NCBI RefSeq assembly: GCF_003344885.1
Contig: NZ_CP031155.1
Coordinates: forward strand, 1,454,001-1,518,000
Direction: 5' to 3'
Length of the DNA: 64,000 nt
Source: Altererythrobacter sp. ZODW24
Lineage (GTDB): Bacteria > Pseudomonadota > Alphaproteobacteria > Sphingomonadales > Sphingomonadaceae
Positions 27,135-38,960 of this stretch are shown here, piece after piece. The notes beneath the pieces are model-generated. The model was not told the DNA's origin. It made no database searches and saw nothing but the letters and a program-made list of their open reading frames with translations. A program made the translations under genes and the position numbers. Position 1 is the first letter of the stretch; each line of letters begins with the position of its first letter.

Positions 27135-28132
27135 AATCCGGCGATAGCCCGGCCGAGCCCAGCCACAGCGGCATCATCGCTGTTCCATGCTGTGACAAAA
27201 CGCGCCGCATCATCGCCCCAGTCATAGAAATCGAAGCCTTGGCTACGCAGCGCCTCGCGCTCTTCAGCAGTGCAGCGCAGGAATATCTCATTCGCCTCGA
27301 CAGGATGCATCAGGCGGTCCTTTGCCGATGCGACAATTTCCTGCGCTGCAGCGTTAGCGTGGCGCGCGTTGGCGAGCCACAAATCGCCATCCAGCATCGC
27401 CAGCAATTGCGCCGCGAGGAAGCGACCCTTCGACTGCAAATGCCCAGCGCGCTTGCGGCGGTAGAATGCCGTGGCAGCCAGCTCCCGATCGAAAAACACG
27501 ATGGCTTCCGCGCTCATCGCACCGTTTTTCACGCAGCCAAATGACAATGCATCAACGCCGCCCGCGCAGCTTGCCTCGGCAGGCGAGCAGCCTAGAAACG
27601 CCGCCGCATTGGCAAAGCGCGCTCCGTCCATATGCAGCTTCAACCCGCGAGCGCGCGCGAGGTCGCCAATGGCCATGATTTCCGCCGGGCGGTAGGCACA
27701 GCCATATTCGCTGGCCTGTGTGATAGAGATTGCGTGCGGCTGCACCTGATGCACATCATCGCGGATCGGACCGGCCACAGCAGCGATGCCTTCAGGCGTC
27801 AGTTTGGCGCTGTCGCCATCAGCCAACATCAGTTTCGCGCCATGAAGATAGAAGCCGGGTGCGCCCGCTTCGTCCATCTCGATATGCGCCTCACGGTGGC
27901 AGATCACGCCGCCGTGCGGGGGAACCATCGTGCCAAGCGCCAGACAGTTCGCTGCAGTGCCGGTCGCCACCCACAATACAGTACACTCTTGCCCGAACAC
28001 TTCGCCAAAGGCATCATCCAGCGACTGCGAGATCGCATCGCCATCATAGGGCGTGTCGGCTGCATCGGCGGCGCGCATCGCGTCCCACACTTTGGGATGG
28101 ACGGCGGCCTGATTGTCGGAAAGAAACTGCAT
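27131..28132 (-). CDS. Low-specificity L-threonine aldolase-like (beta-eliminating lyase family)
   Basis: A 333-residue fold-type I PLP enzyme. The PLP lysine is probably Lys202 in LSFGCVKNGAM; the aspartate of KLHMDGARFANA binds the pyridine nitrogen, and the opening FLSDNQAAVHPKVWDAM is typical. Threonine aldolases split L-threonine or allo-threonine into glycine and acetaldehyde. The four-base overlap with the downstream EamA transporter hints that the transporter moves a related amino acid. A different beta-elimination specificity cannot be excluded. Confidence 0.85.
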   Translation of the reverse strand: MQFLSDNQAAVHPKVWDAMRAADAADTPYDGDAISQSLDDAFGEVFGQECTVLWVATGTAANCLALGTMVPPHGGVICHREAHIEMDEAGAPGFYLHGAKLMLADGDSAKLTPEGIAAVAGPIRDDVHQVQPHAISITQASEYGCAYRPAEIMAIGDLARARGLKLHMDGARFANAAAFLGCSPAEASCAGGVDALSFGCVKNGAMSAEAIVFFDRELAATAFYRRKRAGHLQSKGRFLAAQLLAMLDGDLWLANARHANAAAQEIVASAKDRLMHPVEANEIFLRCTAEEREALRSQGFDFYDWGDDAARFVTAWNSDDAAVAGLGRAIAGL

Positions 28133-28181
28133 CTAAGCGGCATTACTGCGACATGCGTTATTGGCAAGAAGGAGACAGCAT

Positions 28182-28481
28182 TTGACTGAAGTCACAATCA
28201 CCCACGAAGGCGGCGAGACCAGCGGAAAATATACCGCAGAGGTCGCCGGTGCTGACGAAACTGGCAAGCTAACGTGGAAAGCGCGCGGCGGTGATCCGGC
28301 GGTCCGCATCGCCGATCACACTATCGTGCCGCCCGCAATCGGCGGGCAAGGCGTCGCGGCAAAGCTGGTCGATGCACTGATTGCAGATGCCCGCGAGCAA
28401 GGTTTCAAAATCGTCCCGCAATGCAGCTATGTCGCGGCGAAATTCGAACGAAACCCCGATTGGGCGGATTTGCTCGCTTAG
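28182..28481 (+). CDS. Small GCN5-related N-acetyltransferase (YjdJ/YidJ-like)
   Basis: About 99 residues, one compact acetyl-CoA-binding domain of the short GNAT type. The recognisable core is HTIVPPAIGGQGVAAKLVDAL (helix-turn pyrophosphate loop) and then KIVPQCSYVAAKFERNPDWADLL, characteristic of this mini-family. I choose the TTG at 28182 because AAGGAG lies at 28169-28174, seven bases before it; a TTG at 28161 has no ribosome site. The substrate is unknown. The stop overlaps the end of the convergent acyl-CoA dehydrogenase gene by four bases. Confidence 0.83.
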   Translation: MTEVTITHEGGETSGKYTAEVAGADETGKLTWKARGGDPAVRIADHTIVPPAIGGQGVAAKLVDALIADAREQGFKIVPQCSYVAAKFERNPDWADLLA

Positions 28482-29638
28482 GCTCTTTGGTTGAACCGCC
28501 GCCCCACAAGCGATGCGGCGATATTGGTTTTCTGCACATCGGTGGTGCCGCCCGCAATGCCCCAGGCGAAGCCGTCGCGCACACGCTGTTCCATCGGATA
28601 TTCCTTGGAATAGCCATAACCGCCCATCAGCTGCATCCCGTTTGCGGTGACCTCGCGGACCATCTCGTTGGAATAGCATTTGGCGACCGAGCTTTCGTAA
28701 ACACCGGGCAATCCGTCGCCAGCCGCAACCGCGGCGCGGTGGATCAGCAGGCGCGCCGCCTCGACCTTCATCGCCATTTCAGCAAGCTTGATCTGCACGC
28801 CTTGGAAATCAGCGATGGGTTTGCCGAATGCTTCGCGTTCCTGCGTGTAAGCCACGACATCCTCAACCGCCGCAGCCGCGATGCCGAGCCCCATGGTGGC
28901 GTTCCCGCAACGCTCCAGACCGAAGGCAGTCATCAAGCGCCCGAAGCCGCCCTTCTCGACGATCAGATTACCCTTCGGCACTCGCACTTCGTCGAGGAAG
29001 ATATCGGCTGAAGGAATTCCGCGAAAACCCATCATCTCTTCCGGCTTGCCGAAGCTGATACCGTCGCGGGTCTTTTCGACCATCACTGCGCCAATACCCT
29101 TGGCACCCTGTTCGTCGTCAAACCGGCAATAGGTGATGTAGTAATCCGAATGGCCCGCACCCGAGGTCCAGCGTTTCTGGCCGCTTATTACGATTTCGTC
29201 GCCGTCAAATGTCGCGCTGGTGGTCAGATCGGTCAGCGCGGTACCGGCATTAGGTTCCGACATGGACACCGCGACGATCTTCTCGCCGCGAATGACTTGC
29301 GGAATGATCTCTGCCTTCAGTTCGTCGGAAGCGAAGTGCTGCACCGTTCGCACCGGCCCAGTCAGCGCCTCGAAGACCGGAAAAGCGACCGCGACTGAGA
29401 TCTTGGCGAATTCCTCGAGTACCAGCAGCGCCTCGAGATGACCGAGGCCAAGCCCGCCATATTCCTCCGGCAAATTGACGCCCAGAAAGCCCATCTCACC
29501 ATATTTCCGCAGCATATCGTGCGGGACCGGCGTATCCTTCGCCTCCAATTCGCGGGCAAGTTCAGGTAGTTCGGCGCGGGCGAAACGGCGAGCGGCTTCT
29601 TGCAGCTCTTGCTGCTGATCTGTGAGGGTAAAGTCCAT
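28478..29638 (-). CDS. Acyl-CoA dehydrogenase
   Basis: A 386-residue flavoprotein covering the full family length, with the N-terminal helical domain, the beta domain (VSMSEPNAGTALTDL, SGQKRWTSGAG) and the C-terminal domain (YTQEREAFGKPI, MQLMGGYGYSKEYPMEQ). The catalytic glutamate of medium-chain enzymes, normally in the EGT motif, is replaced by Gly363 (AGGTTD). Instead Glu242 in GLERCGN lines up with the catalytic base used by isovaleryl- and long-chain enzymes. That points to a branched or unusual acyl-CoA substrate rather than simple straight chains. The gene is alone in its strand block, ending against the GNAT gene. Confidence 0.9.
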   Translation of the reverse strand: MDFTLTDQQQELQEAARRFARAELPELARELEAKDTPVPHDMLRKYGEMGFLGVNLPEEYGGLGLGHLEALLVLEEFAKISVAVAFPVFEALTGPVRTVQHFASDELKAEIIPQVIRGEKIVAVSMSEPNAGTALTDLTTSATFDGDEIVISGQKRWTSGAGHSDYYITYCRFDDEQGAKGIGAVMVEKTRDGISFGKPEEMMGFRGIPSADIFLDEVRVPKGNLIVEKGGFGRLMTAFGLERCGNATMGLGIAAAAVEDVVAYTQEREAFGKPIADFQGVQIKLAEMAMKVEAARLLIHRAAVAAGDGLPGVYESSVAKCYSNEMVREVTANGMQLMGGYGYSKEYPMEQRVRDGFAWGIAGGTTDVQKTNIAASLVGRRFNQRA

Positions 29639-29714
29639 GCCTGCAAGCCTAGCGGGAAAACCGCGCGATGGAAGAGCGGGCGGAACAGCTTCTACGAATT
29701 GGAATTCGGGGAAA

Positions 29715-29789
29715 TGGTGCCACGAGAGAGAATCGAACTCTCGACCTCACCCTTACCAAGGGTGCGCTCTACCACTGAGCTACCGCGGC
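29715..29789 (-). tRNA. tRNA-Thr (anticodon GGT)
   Basis: A 75-base cloverleaf on the minus strand: acceptor GCCGCGG against TCGTGGC (two G-U pairs), D arm AGTGGTA, anticodon stem CACCC/GGGTG around TTGGTAA (anticodon GGT), T arm GAGAG-TTCGATT-CTCTC, discriminator A and encoded CCA. Confidence 0.96.
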
Positions 29790-29866
29790 ACACCATTCCG
29801 GTGCGATATTTCGCAAAACATGCTGTAGCGAACCCCCGTTAAAGGGCCGATAACAGCAGGCGCGCG

Positions 29867-29895
29867 CTATTGGCTGCATGATCCTGCCTTGTCAA
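29867..29895 (-). promoter_or_regulatory. Candidate promoter of tRNA-Thr
   Basis: A perfect TTGACA (-35) at 29895-29890 on the minus strand is followed after 17 bases by CAATAG (29872-29867) as a weak -10. It would give a leader of about 70 bases before the tRNA. Only the -35 is convincing. Confidence 0.35.
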
Positions 29896-29927
29896 GCAAT
29901 GCAGGCTGCGGCAACGAGCATCGCACT

Positions 29928-30068
29928 ATGCCCGATGACAAGCAAGAAATGACGCGCGAGGAACGGCTTGCTGCGAAGCTGCGTGAGAACCTGCGTCGCA
30001 GGAAAACTCAGGCGCGCGAATTGGGTGATGGCGAAAGCAAAGAGACGCAAGTCCCAAAGAGAAGCTAG
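29928..30068 (+). CDS. Small basic protein of unknown function, 46 residues
   Basis: An ATG at 29928 opens a 46-residue frame, MPDDKQEMTREERL and so on, ending in VPKRS. The middle is a strongly charged amphipathic helix (REERLAAKLRENLRRRKTQAR), lysine- and arginine-rich. I recall very similar short proteins encoded in other sphingomonads, but have not been able to check. The frame is open, begins 138 bases beyond tRNA-Thr and precedes gpmA by 59 bases on the same strand. No cysteine, signal peptide or membrane segment is present. A nucleic-acid- or ribosome-binding role would suit the charge but is speculation. Confidence 0.65.
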   Translation: MPDDKQEMTREERLAAKLRENLRRRKTQARELGDGESKETQVPKRS

Positions 30069-30127
30069 CCAAGGACGCCTCCAAAAGGTAACGCGATTTG
30101 CTCCGAATTGCTTGGGAGCATCATACT

Positions 30128-30814
30128 TTGCCAACCTTGATTCTCGTCCGCCACGGTCAAAGCCAGTGGAACCTCGAAAACCGCTTCACCGGATGGTGGG
30201 ATGTGGACCTCACCGAGAAAGGTATTGAGGAAGCAATCGCGGCTGGCGAACTGCTCGCTGAAAAGGGGCTCACGCCGACCCGCGCCTTCACTTCGCTCCA
30301 GACGCGCGCGATCAAAACGCTGCATCTGGCGATGGAAGCAGCAGGGCGCCTGTGGGTTCCCGAAGTCAAAGACTGGCGGCTAAACGAGCGCCACTACGGC
30401 GGGCTGACCGGCCTCAACAAACAGGAAACCCGCGACAAACACGGCGATGAGCAGGTGCATATCTGGCGCCGCAGCTACGATACTCCGCCACCCGTGATGG
30501 AGCCGGGCCATGATTACGACATGCGCGATGATCCGCGTTATGCCGGGATCGACATTCCCGATACCGAAAGCCTGAAGCTGACCATCGAGCGCGTGCTGCC
30601 CTATTTCCAGAGCGATATTATGCCGGTTCTGGCGAGCGGCGAGACGGTGATTATCTCGGCGCACGGCAACAGCTTGCGGGCTTTGGTGAAGCATCTGTCG
30701 GGAATTTCGGACGATGAGATTACCGGCCTCGAAATTCCGACCGGCCAGCCGATTGTCTATGAGTTCGATGACAATATGGTGCCTGGCGAACGCTATTATC
30801 TGAAGGACAGCTGA
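30128..30814 (+). CDS. gpmA: 2,3-bisphosphoglycerate-dependent phosphoglycerate mutase
   Basis: A 228-residue glycolytic/gluconeogenic mutase. The phosphohistidine motif RHGQSQWN is at residues 8-15, [13 protein letters not shown] follows, and the second catalytic histidine is in [10 protein letters not shown] assign the TTG at 30128: GGGAG lies about nine bases before it, and the protein then starts PTLILVRHG as in the family. A TTG at 30098 would add ten residues. It opens a chain of nine same-strand genes and ends two bases before purE. Confidence 0.93.
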   Translation: MPTLILVRHGQSQWNLENRFTGWWDVDLTEKGIEEAIAAGELLAEKGLTPTRAFTSLQTRAIKTLHLAMEAAGRLWVPEVKDWRLNERHYGGLTGLNKQETRDKHGDEQVHIWRRSYDTPPPVMEPGHDYDMRDDPRYAGIDIPDTESLKLTIERVLPYFQSDIMPVLASGETVIISAHGNSLRALVKHLSGISDDEITGLEIPTGQPIVYEFDDNMVPGERYYLKDS

Positions 30815-30816
30815 TT

Positions 30817-31301
30817 ATGGCTGGGGGCAAGATTGCAATTGTGATGGGCAGCCAGTCTGACTGGCCAACCATGAAATGCGCTGCCGACGTACTCGGTGAA
30901 TTGGGTGTGGAGCATGAGGCGCGGATCGTGTCAGCACACCGCACGCCTGACCGGATGGTCACCTTCGCCAAGGGCGCAGAGGCCGAGGGCTTCGACGTGA
31001 TTGTCGCCGGCGCAGGCGGCGCGGCGCATCTGCCGGGTATGATCGCGGCGATGACGCATCTTCCTGTGCTCGGTGTTCCGGTGAAATCGAAAGCGCTTTC
31101 GGGCCTCGATAGCTTGCTCTCCATTGTGCAGATGCCTGCGGGCGTTCCGACAGGTACGCTGGCAATCGGCGAAGCTGGGGCGACCAATGCGGGCCTGCTC
31201 GCTGCATCGATTGTGGCTTTGCATGACGACGGTTTGCGGCAGCGGCTGCAGGATTGGCGCAAGGCCCGCAGCGAAGCCGTTGCAGAGCATCCGGCCGACT
31301 A

Positions 31302-31302
<1 letters not shown>
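30817..31302 (+). CDS. purE: 5-(carboxyamino)imidazole ribonucleotide mutase
   Basis: A 161-residue PurE, class I, which moves the carboxylate of N5-CAIR to give CAIR in purine synthesis. GSQSDWPTM and the catalytic histidine segment SAHRTPDRM are clear, as is [12 protein letters not shown]. It needs PurK, encoded next; the stop TAA shares one base with the purK ATG, so the pair is made together. Confidence 0.96.
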
Positions 31303-34067
<2,765 letters not shown>

Positions 34068-34071
<4 letters not shown>

Positions 34072-35006
34072 TCCGCCTCGACCACCGCCAGCCAGTGCCG
34101 GAGCCCCTGCGCGGGGCCATTGTCGCGCTCGGCAATTTTGACGGGTTCCACCTCGGCCATCAGGCTGTCGTGCGCGCGGCGGTGGAATGGGCACGCGCCG
34201 AAGGCCGCCCGGCAATCATTGCGACATTCGATCCGCATCCGGTGCGCCACTTTGCGCCCGACGTTCCGCCCTTCCGCCTGACGACGCTGGACCAGCGGCA
34301 GGAACTATTCGGCGAAGCAGGCGCAGCGGCCATGCTGGTGTTCCATTTCGGCGACGAGCTGGCCTCCACCACCGCAGAAGATTTCATCGGCGAGCTGCTG
34401 GCAAAGCGATTCGGCGCAGCGGGCGTCGTTACCGGCGAGGACTTCACGTTCGGCAAGGCGCGCGGCGGTAACCGCGATGTGCTGCGCGACGTTGGCAAGC
34501 AGCATGGAATCGAAGCCCGCGCCATCGGCCCCGTTAACGCAGAAGAAGAAGTCATCTCCTCCAGCCGTATCCGCGATGCCTTGCGTGCCGGCGACCCGCA
34601 GGAGGCCGCGCGCCTCCTAACCCGCCCCTTCACCATTCGCGGCATTGTCCAGCATGGTGACAAGGTTGGCCGGACCATCGGCTATCCCACCGCAAACATC
34701 GCGCTCGAACATTATCTGCGGCCCAAATACGGCATTTACGCGCTGACGGGCGAGATTATGGATACGGGCGAGGTGCTGCAAGGCGCGGCCAATGTCGGCA
34801 TCCGCCCCACGTTCGATCCGCCCAAGGAATTGCTCGAACCCTATTTCTTCGACTTTGACGGCGACCTGTATGGCCGCGAGATCGAGGTCGCTTTTCATCA
34901 CTTCATCCGCCCTGAAGCCAAGTTCGACGGCCTCGATGATTTGATCGCCCAGATGGAGCGGGATTGCGACGAAGCGCGAAGGCTTCTAAGCGCCAAAACC
35001 ATATGA
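34068..35006 (+). CDS. ribF: Bifunctional riboflavin kinase/FAD synthetase
   Basis: A 312-residue enzyme making FMN from riboflavin and FAD from FMN. The N-terminal adenylyltransferase has GNFDGFHLGHQAVV and SSSRIRDALRAGD; the C-terminal kinase has GRTIGYPTANIAL and ANVGIRPTF. Length and order are standard. It overlaps the dipeptidase gene and ileS by four bases each. The ribF-ileS-lspA order is common in proteobacteria. Confidence 0.95.
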
Positions 35007-38000
35007 CTGACGAGACAGCAAAACGCGATTACAAGGACACGGTTTTCCTGCCGAAAACCGCATTCCCGATGAAGGCCGGACTTCCGCAGAAGGAACCGGG
35101 CATTCTGGCGCGCTGGCAAGCGGCGGATCAGTATGAAGAGCTGCGCAAGGCTCGCGCCGGACGCGAGAAGTTCATCCTGCATGACGGCCCGCCCTATGCC
35201 AATGGCGATATGCATATCGGCCATGCCCTGAACCATGTGCTGAAAGACACCGTCGTCCGCACGCAAACGCTGCTGGGCAAGGATGCGCCCTATGTGCCGG
35301 GCTGGGATTGCCACGGCCTGCCGATCGAATGGAAGGTGGAGGAACTCTACCGCAAGAAGAAGCGCAATAAGAACGAGGTTGAGCCTAAGGAATTCCGCGC
35401 CGAATGCCGCGCCTATGCCCAAAAATGGGTCGATGTGCAGCGCGAGCAGCTGAAACGCCTCGGCATCGGTGGCCGCTGGGACAAACCCTATCTGACCATG
35501 CGGCCCGAAGCCGAAGGGCAGATCGTCGCCGAGCTGATGAAGTTTGCCGAAAGCGGCCAGCTCTATCGCGGGTCAAAGCCGGTCATGTGGAGCGCGGTGG
35601 AAGAAACCGCGCTGGCAGAGGCTGAGGTTGAGTATGAGGACATCGTCTCGACCCAGATCGATGTGGCGTTCGAGATCACGGAATCGCCGATTGCGGAACT
35701 GGTCGGCGCACATGCGGTGATCTGGACGACAACGCCTTGGACAATCCCGGTGAACCAGGCTTTGGCCTATGGGCCGGATGTTGAGTATGGCATCTATGCT
35801 TGGGGTGTCGGTGGAGTTGACGGTTCTGATGCCTCAGCTGACGACGCTTATCGCCGCGTTACAGGCGCAATTCCAGCACTGCTTGAACTTCCGAACTTTC
35901 TGATCGCGAGCGAACTGGTTAGTGAAGTCGAAAAGCGTTTAGGTAAGTCAATCTCGTCAGTTTGCGATGACGTAGAATTCTCTCTTGCCCTTGATAAACG
36001 CCAGACGTTCAAAGGCTCCGAACTAGCCGGAACCATTGTCCAGCACCCGATGCACAAGCTCGGTGGGTTCTACGCCAAGCCGCGCCCTATGCTTGCGGGC
36101 GATTTCGTCACTACCGACAGCGGCACGGGCCTTGTCCATATGTCGCCGGACCATGGCGAGGACGATTTCGACCTTTGCAAAGCCAATGGCATCGATCCGG
36201 TTTTCGCTGTCGAGCGTGACGGGCGTTATCGCGACGACTGGCTGTGGCTGGGCGCCGATGACGTTGATGGCGAAGGCAAAGCGCGCCGCCGCAGCGTGAT
36301 CAACAAGCCGTTCAATGCATCGGAAGGCCCAATCTGTTCCGACCTGCGCGAAGCAGGCGCATTGCTGTCTGCCTCGGATGATTACGCGCATTCCTATCCG
36401 CATTCATGGCGCTCCAAAGCCAAGCTGATCTACCGCTGCACCCCGCAGTGGTTCATCGGCATGGATGAGCAGCTCACCCACATCTGCCCCAAATCGCCCG
36501 AAGACCGCAGCTGGGAAAGCGAAGGCGGCGCTGTCGATCCCGCAGAGGAAGGCCGCGAGGCCTCCCCGACCCTGCGCGAAACGGCCATGCAGGCCATCGC
36601 CGACACGCGCTTCATTCCTGAAAAGGGGCGCAACCGCCTGACCTCCATGGTCGAGGGCCGCCCCGACTGGCTGATCAGCCGCCAACGCGCATGGGGCGTG
36701 CCGATTGCTCTGTTCGTGCACCGCGAGACCGGTCAGCTCCTCGTCGATGAGGCAGTGAACAACCGGATCGTCGCGGCAGTGACTGCCGAGGGCGTGGATG
36801 CTTGGGACGAAGCCCGTGCGGCAGAGTTTCTTGGCGCAGACCGCAACCCCGACGATTACGAAATGATCGCTGACATTCTCGATGTGTGGTTCGACAGCGG
36901 TTGCACCCATGCCTTCGTGCTCGAATCGGATGAATGGCCTGAATTACAGTCGCCTGCCGATCTCTATCTGGAAGGCAGCGACCAGCATCGCGGCTGGTTC
37001 CAGTCGTCCTTGCTCGAAAGCTGCGGCACACGCGGCCGCGCGCCTTACGATGCAGTGCTAACCCACGGCTTCACCATGGACCCCAAGGGCATGAAAATGT
37101 CCAAGAGCCTCGGCAATACGGTCGATCCGCTGAAGGTGATGGAGCAGTACGGTGCAGACATCATCCGCCTGTGGGCGCTGAGCGTCGATTACACCGAAGA
37201 CCACCGTATCGGCGACGAAATCCTCAAGGGTGTGGGCGACCAGTACCGCAAACTGCGCAACACTTTCCGCTATATGCTTGGTGCACTAGAGGGTTTTTCA
37301 GACGACGAGCCGCTTCCCGAAAGTGAAATGCCCGACTTGGAACGCTATGTGCTGGCGCTGCTGGGCGAGCTCGACGCGAAATTGCGACAGGCGGTCGATG
37401 ATTTCGACTTCAACACATATGTCCGTGCTTTGACGGAATTTGCAGCGGAAGACCTTTCCGCCTTCTATTTCGATATCCGCAAGGACGGGCTTTATTGCGA
37501 CGCGCCTGACAGCATGAAGCGCCATTCCAATCGCACGGTGATCAACATCATCTTCCACGCGCTGGTTCGCTACGCTGCACCGGTTTTGGTCTTCACCTCC
37601 GAAGAAGTGTGGCAGTCGCGTTTCCCGGATGCAGACAGCGTACATTTCCTGGAATGGCCAGAAGTGCCCACGGTGGAAACCGATCCCGCGCGCTGGGCCA
37701 ACTTGCGTGCGCTTCGAGAAAAAGTGACCGAAGCCATCGAACCGCTTCGCCGCGAAAAAACGATCCGCTCCGGCCTCGAAGCGGAGGTCATCGTACCCGA
37801 GAGCGCGGTGCCCGAAGGCTTCAGCGACGCAGATCTTGCCGAGCTGTTCATCACCGCGTCAGTCACGCGCGGGCAGGTGGGCGCGGTGAGCATTGCGCGG
37901 ACATCCTATAACAAATGCGGTCGCTGCTGGCGGCTGCTGCCAGAAGTGGCGGAAGACGGTGCGCTTTGTGGCCGCTGCGACAACGTTGTCAGCGAATTGG

Positions 38001-38011
38001 ACGCAGCATGA
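35003..38011 (+). CDS. ileS: Isoleucyl-tRNA synthetase
   Basis: A 1002-residue class I aminoacyl-tRNA synthetase. The HIGH motif is in GDMHIGHALNH, KMSKS in GMKMSKSLGNT, and a C-terminal zinc knuckle has CGRCW and CGRC. The start at 35003 overlaps the ribF stop. Two segments are longer than in Escherichia coli IleS. One lies within the editing domain around residues 262-300 (a glycine/aspartate-rich stretch that precedes LLELPNFL). The other follows the CTPQWF motif (SPEDRSWESEGGAVDP and on). Bases 35881-36000 in the first are only about 45% G+C by hand count (54 of 120), well below the flanks, which suggests a local recombination patch. Confidence 0.96.
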   Translation: MTDETAKRDYKDTVFLPKTAFPMKAGLPQKEPGILARWQAADQYEELRKARAGREKFILHDGPPYANGDMHIGHALNHVLKDTVVRTQTLLGKDAPYVPGWDCHGLPIEWKVEELYRKKKRNKNEVEPKEFRAECRAYAQKWVDVQREQLKRLGIGGRWDKPYLTMRPEAEGQIVAELMKFAESGQLYRGSKPVMWSAVEETALAEAEVEYEDIVSTQIDVAFEITESPIAELVGAHAVIWTTTPWTIPVNQALAYGPDVEYGIYAWGVGGVDGSDASADDAYRRVTGAIPALLELPNFLIASELVSEVEKRLGKSISSVCDDVEFSLALDKRQTFKGSELAGTIVQHPMHKLGGFYAKPRPMLAGDFVTTDSGTGLVHMSPDHGEDDFDLCKANGIDPVFAVERDGRYRDDWLWLGADDVDGEGKARRRSVINKPFNASEGPICSDLREAGALLSASDDYAHSYPHSWRSKAKLIYRCTPQWFIGMDEQLTHICPKSPEDRSWESEGGAVDPAEEGREASPTLRETAMQAIADTRFIPEKGRNRLTSMVEGRPDWLISRQRAWGVPIALFVHRETGQLLVDEAVNNRIVAAVTAEGVDAWDEARAAEFLGADRNPDDYEMIADILDVWFDSGCTHAFVLESDEWPELQSPADLYLEGSDQHRGWFQSSLLESCGTRGRAPYDAVLTHGFTMDPKGMKMSKSLGNTVDPLKVMEQYGADIIRLWALSVDYTEDHRIGDEILKGVGDQYRKLRNTFRYMLGALEGFSDDEPLPESEMPDLERYVLALLGELDAKLRQAVDDFDFNTYVRALTEFAAEDLSAFYFDIRKDGLYCDAPDSMKRHSNRTVINIIFHALVRYAAPVLVFTSEEVWQSRFPDADSVHFLEWPEVPTVETDPARWANLRALREKVTEAIEPLRREKTIRSGLEAEVIVPESAVPEGFSDADLAELFITASVTRGQVGAVSIARTSYNKCGRCWRLLPEVAEDGALCGRCDNVVSELDAA

Positions 38012-38535
38012 GCAAGCTTTTCAACAAAGCCCGCCTGATAGGCCTCGCAGTTGCTGCGCTGATCTTTGTAGTCGATCAGTACATCAAATCGCTGATGCTC
38101 GGCCCGCTCGCCTTGCGCGAAAAAGGCACGATTGAACTGATTCCGTTCTTCGACCTGACATGGGCGCAGAATTTTGGCGTGTCGCTCGGCATGTTCGAAG
38201 CGACTTCGCCCGAAATGCGTTGGGGGCTGGTCGCTGTGACAGCTTTGATCGCATTTATCGTATTCATCTGGATGATGCGCGAGAAGGCGTTTGGCGACAT
38301 TCTCGGCCTCAGCATGATTCTTGGCGGAGCGCTGGGTAACATCCGCGACCGCTTCAATCTGGGCTATGTTGTCGACTATGCCGATCTGCATATCGGCACG
38401 TTCCGTCCCTTCCTGATATTCAACCTGGCCGATGCCGCTATCACCATCGGCGTACTGATCATCCTTGCGCGCGCGTTCTTCCTGCGCGACAAGGACGACA
38501 ACGAACCGGCAGTAGAAACTGCTACGGAGACCTGA
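38008..38535 (+). CDS. lspA: Prolipoprotein signal peptidase (LspA)
   Basis: A 175-residue inner-membrane aspartyl protease that removes lipoprotein signals. The likely catalytic pair is Asp123 (VVDYADLH) and Asp142 (FNLADAAI), with four hydrophobic helices and the NIRDRF segment. The ATG overlaps the ileS stop by four bases; an earlier in-frame ATG inside ileS is rejected. Its products should include the DUF3035 lipoprotein encoded next. Confidence 0.95.
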   Translation: MSKLFNKARLIGLAVAALIFVVDQYIKSLMLGPLALREKGTIELIPFFDLTWAQNFGVSLGMFEATSPEMRWGLVAVTALIAFIVFIWMMREKAFGDILGLSMILGGALGNIRDRFNLGYVVDYADLHIGTFRPFLIFNLADAAITIGVLIILARAFFLRDKDDNEPAVETATET

Positions 38536-38538
38536 ACC

Positions 38539-38949
38539 ATGCGTAAGACAACCTCATTCGCCCTTCTCGCCGCCTCGGCTGCCATGCTGGCTGGCTGCGG
38601 AAGCAGCGGCCTGATGAACCGTGACCGCCCGGACGAATTCGCCGTGCAACGTCAGGCGCCTTTGGTCGTCCCGCCTGATTTCTCGCTTACGCCGCCAACC
38701 CCCGGCGCACCGCGCCCGGCTGAAGGTTCGGCCAGCGAGCAAGCTCTGGACGTGTTGTTCGGCGGCCCTGCCCCGCGCAGTGCGGTTGAAACCAGCGCGC
38801 TCGACCGTGCCGGTCCTGCAATGCCCGGCATTCGCAGCGCTGTCGGCGATCCTGACACAAACACAGTGGCCAAGGGCCGCGTGACACAGGACATCGTCGC
38901 CGCACCCGAAGGTGACGGACAAGCCGCTCAGGCGGTAATCCCTAGCTGA
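38539..38949 (+). CDS. DUF3035-domain lipoprotein
   Basis: A 136-residue protein with a lipobox (LAGC, Cys20) after a hydrophobic signal, so it should be lipidated and held in the envelope. The middle shows RPDEFAVQRQAPLVVPPDFSL, which I match to the DUF3035 family. The rest is proline- and alanine-rich and probably unstructured. It starts three bases after lspA, the very enzyme that would process it. Function is not known; related proteins often accompany lspA. Confidence 0.8.
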   Translation: MRKTTSFALLAASAAMLAGCGSSGLMNRDRPDEFAVQRQAPLVVPPDFSLTPPTPGAPRPAEGSASEQALDVLFGGPAPRSAVETSALDRAGPAMPGIRSAVGDPDTNTVAKGRVTQDIVAAPEGDGQAAQAVIPS

Positions 38950-38960
38950 AGTAGGTTGCG

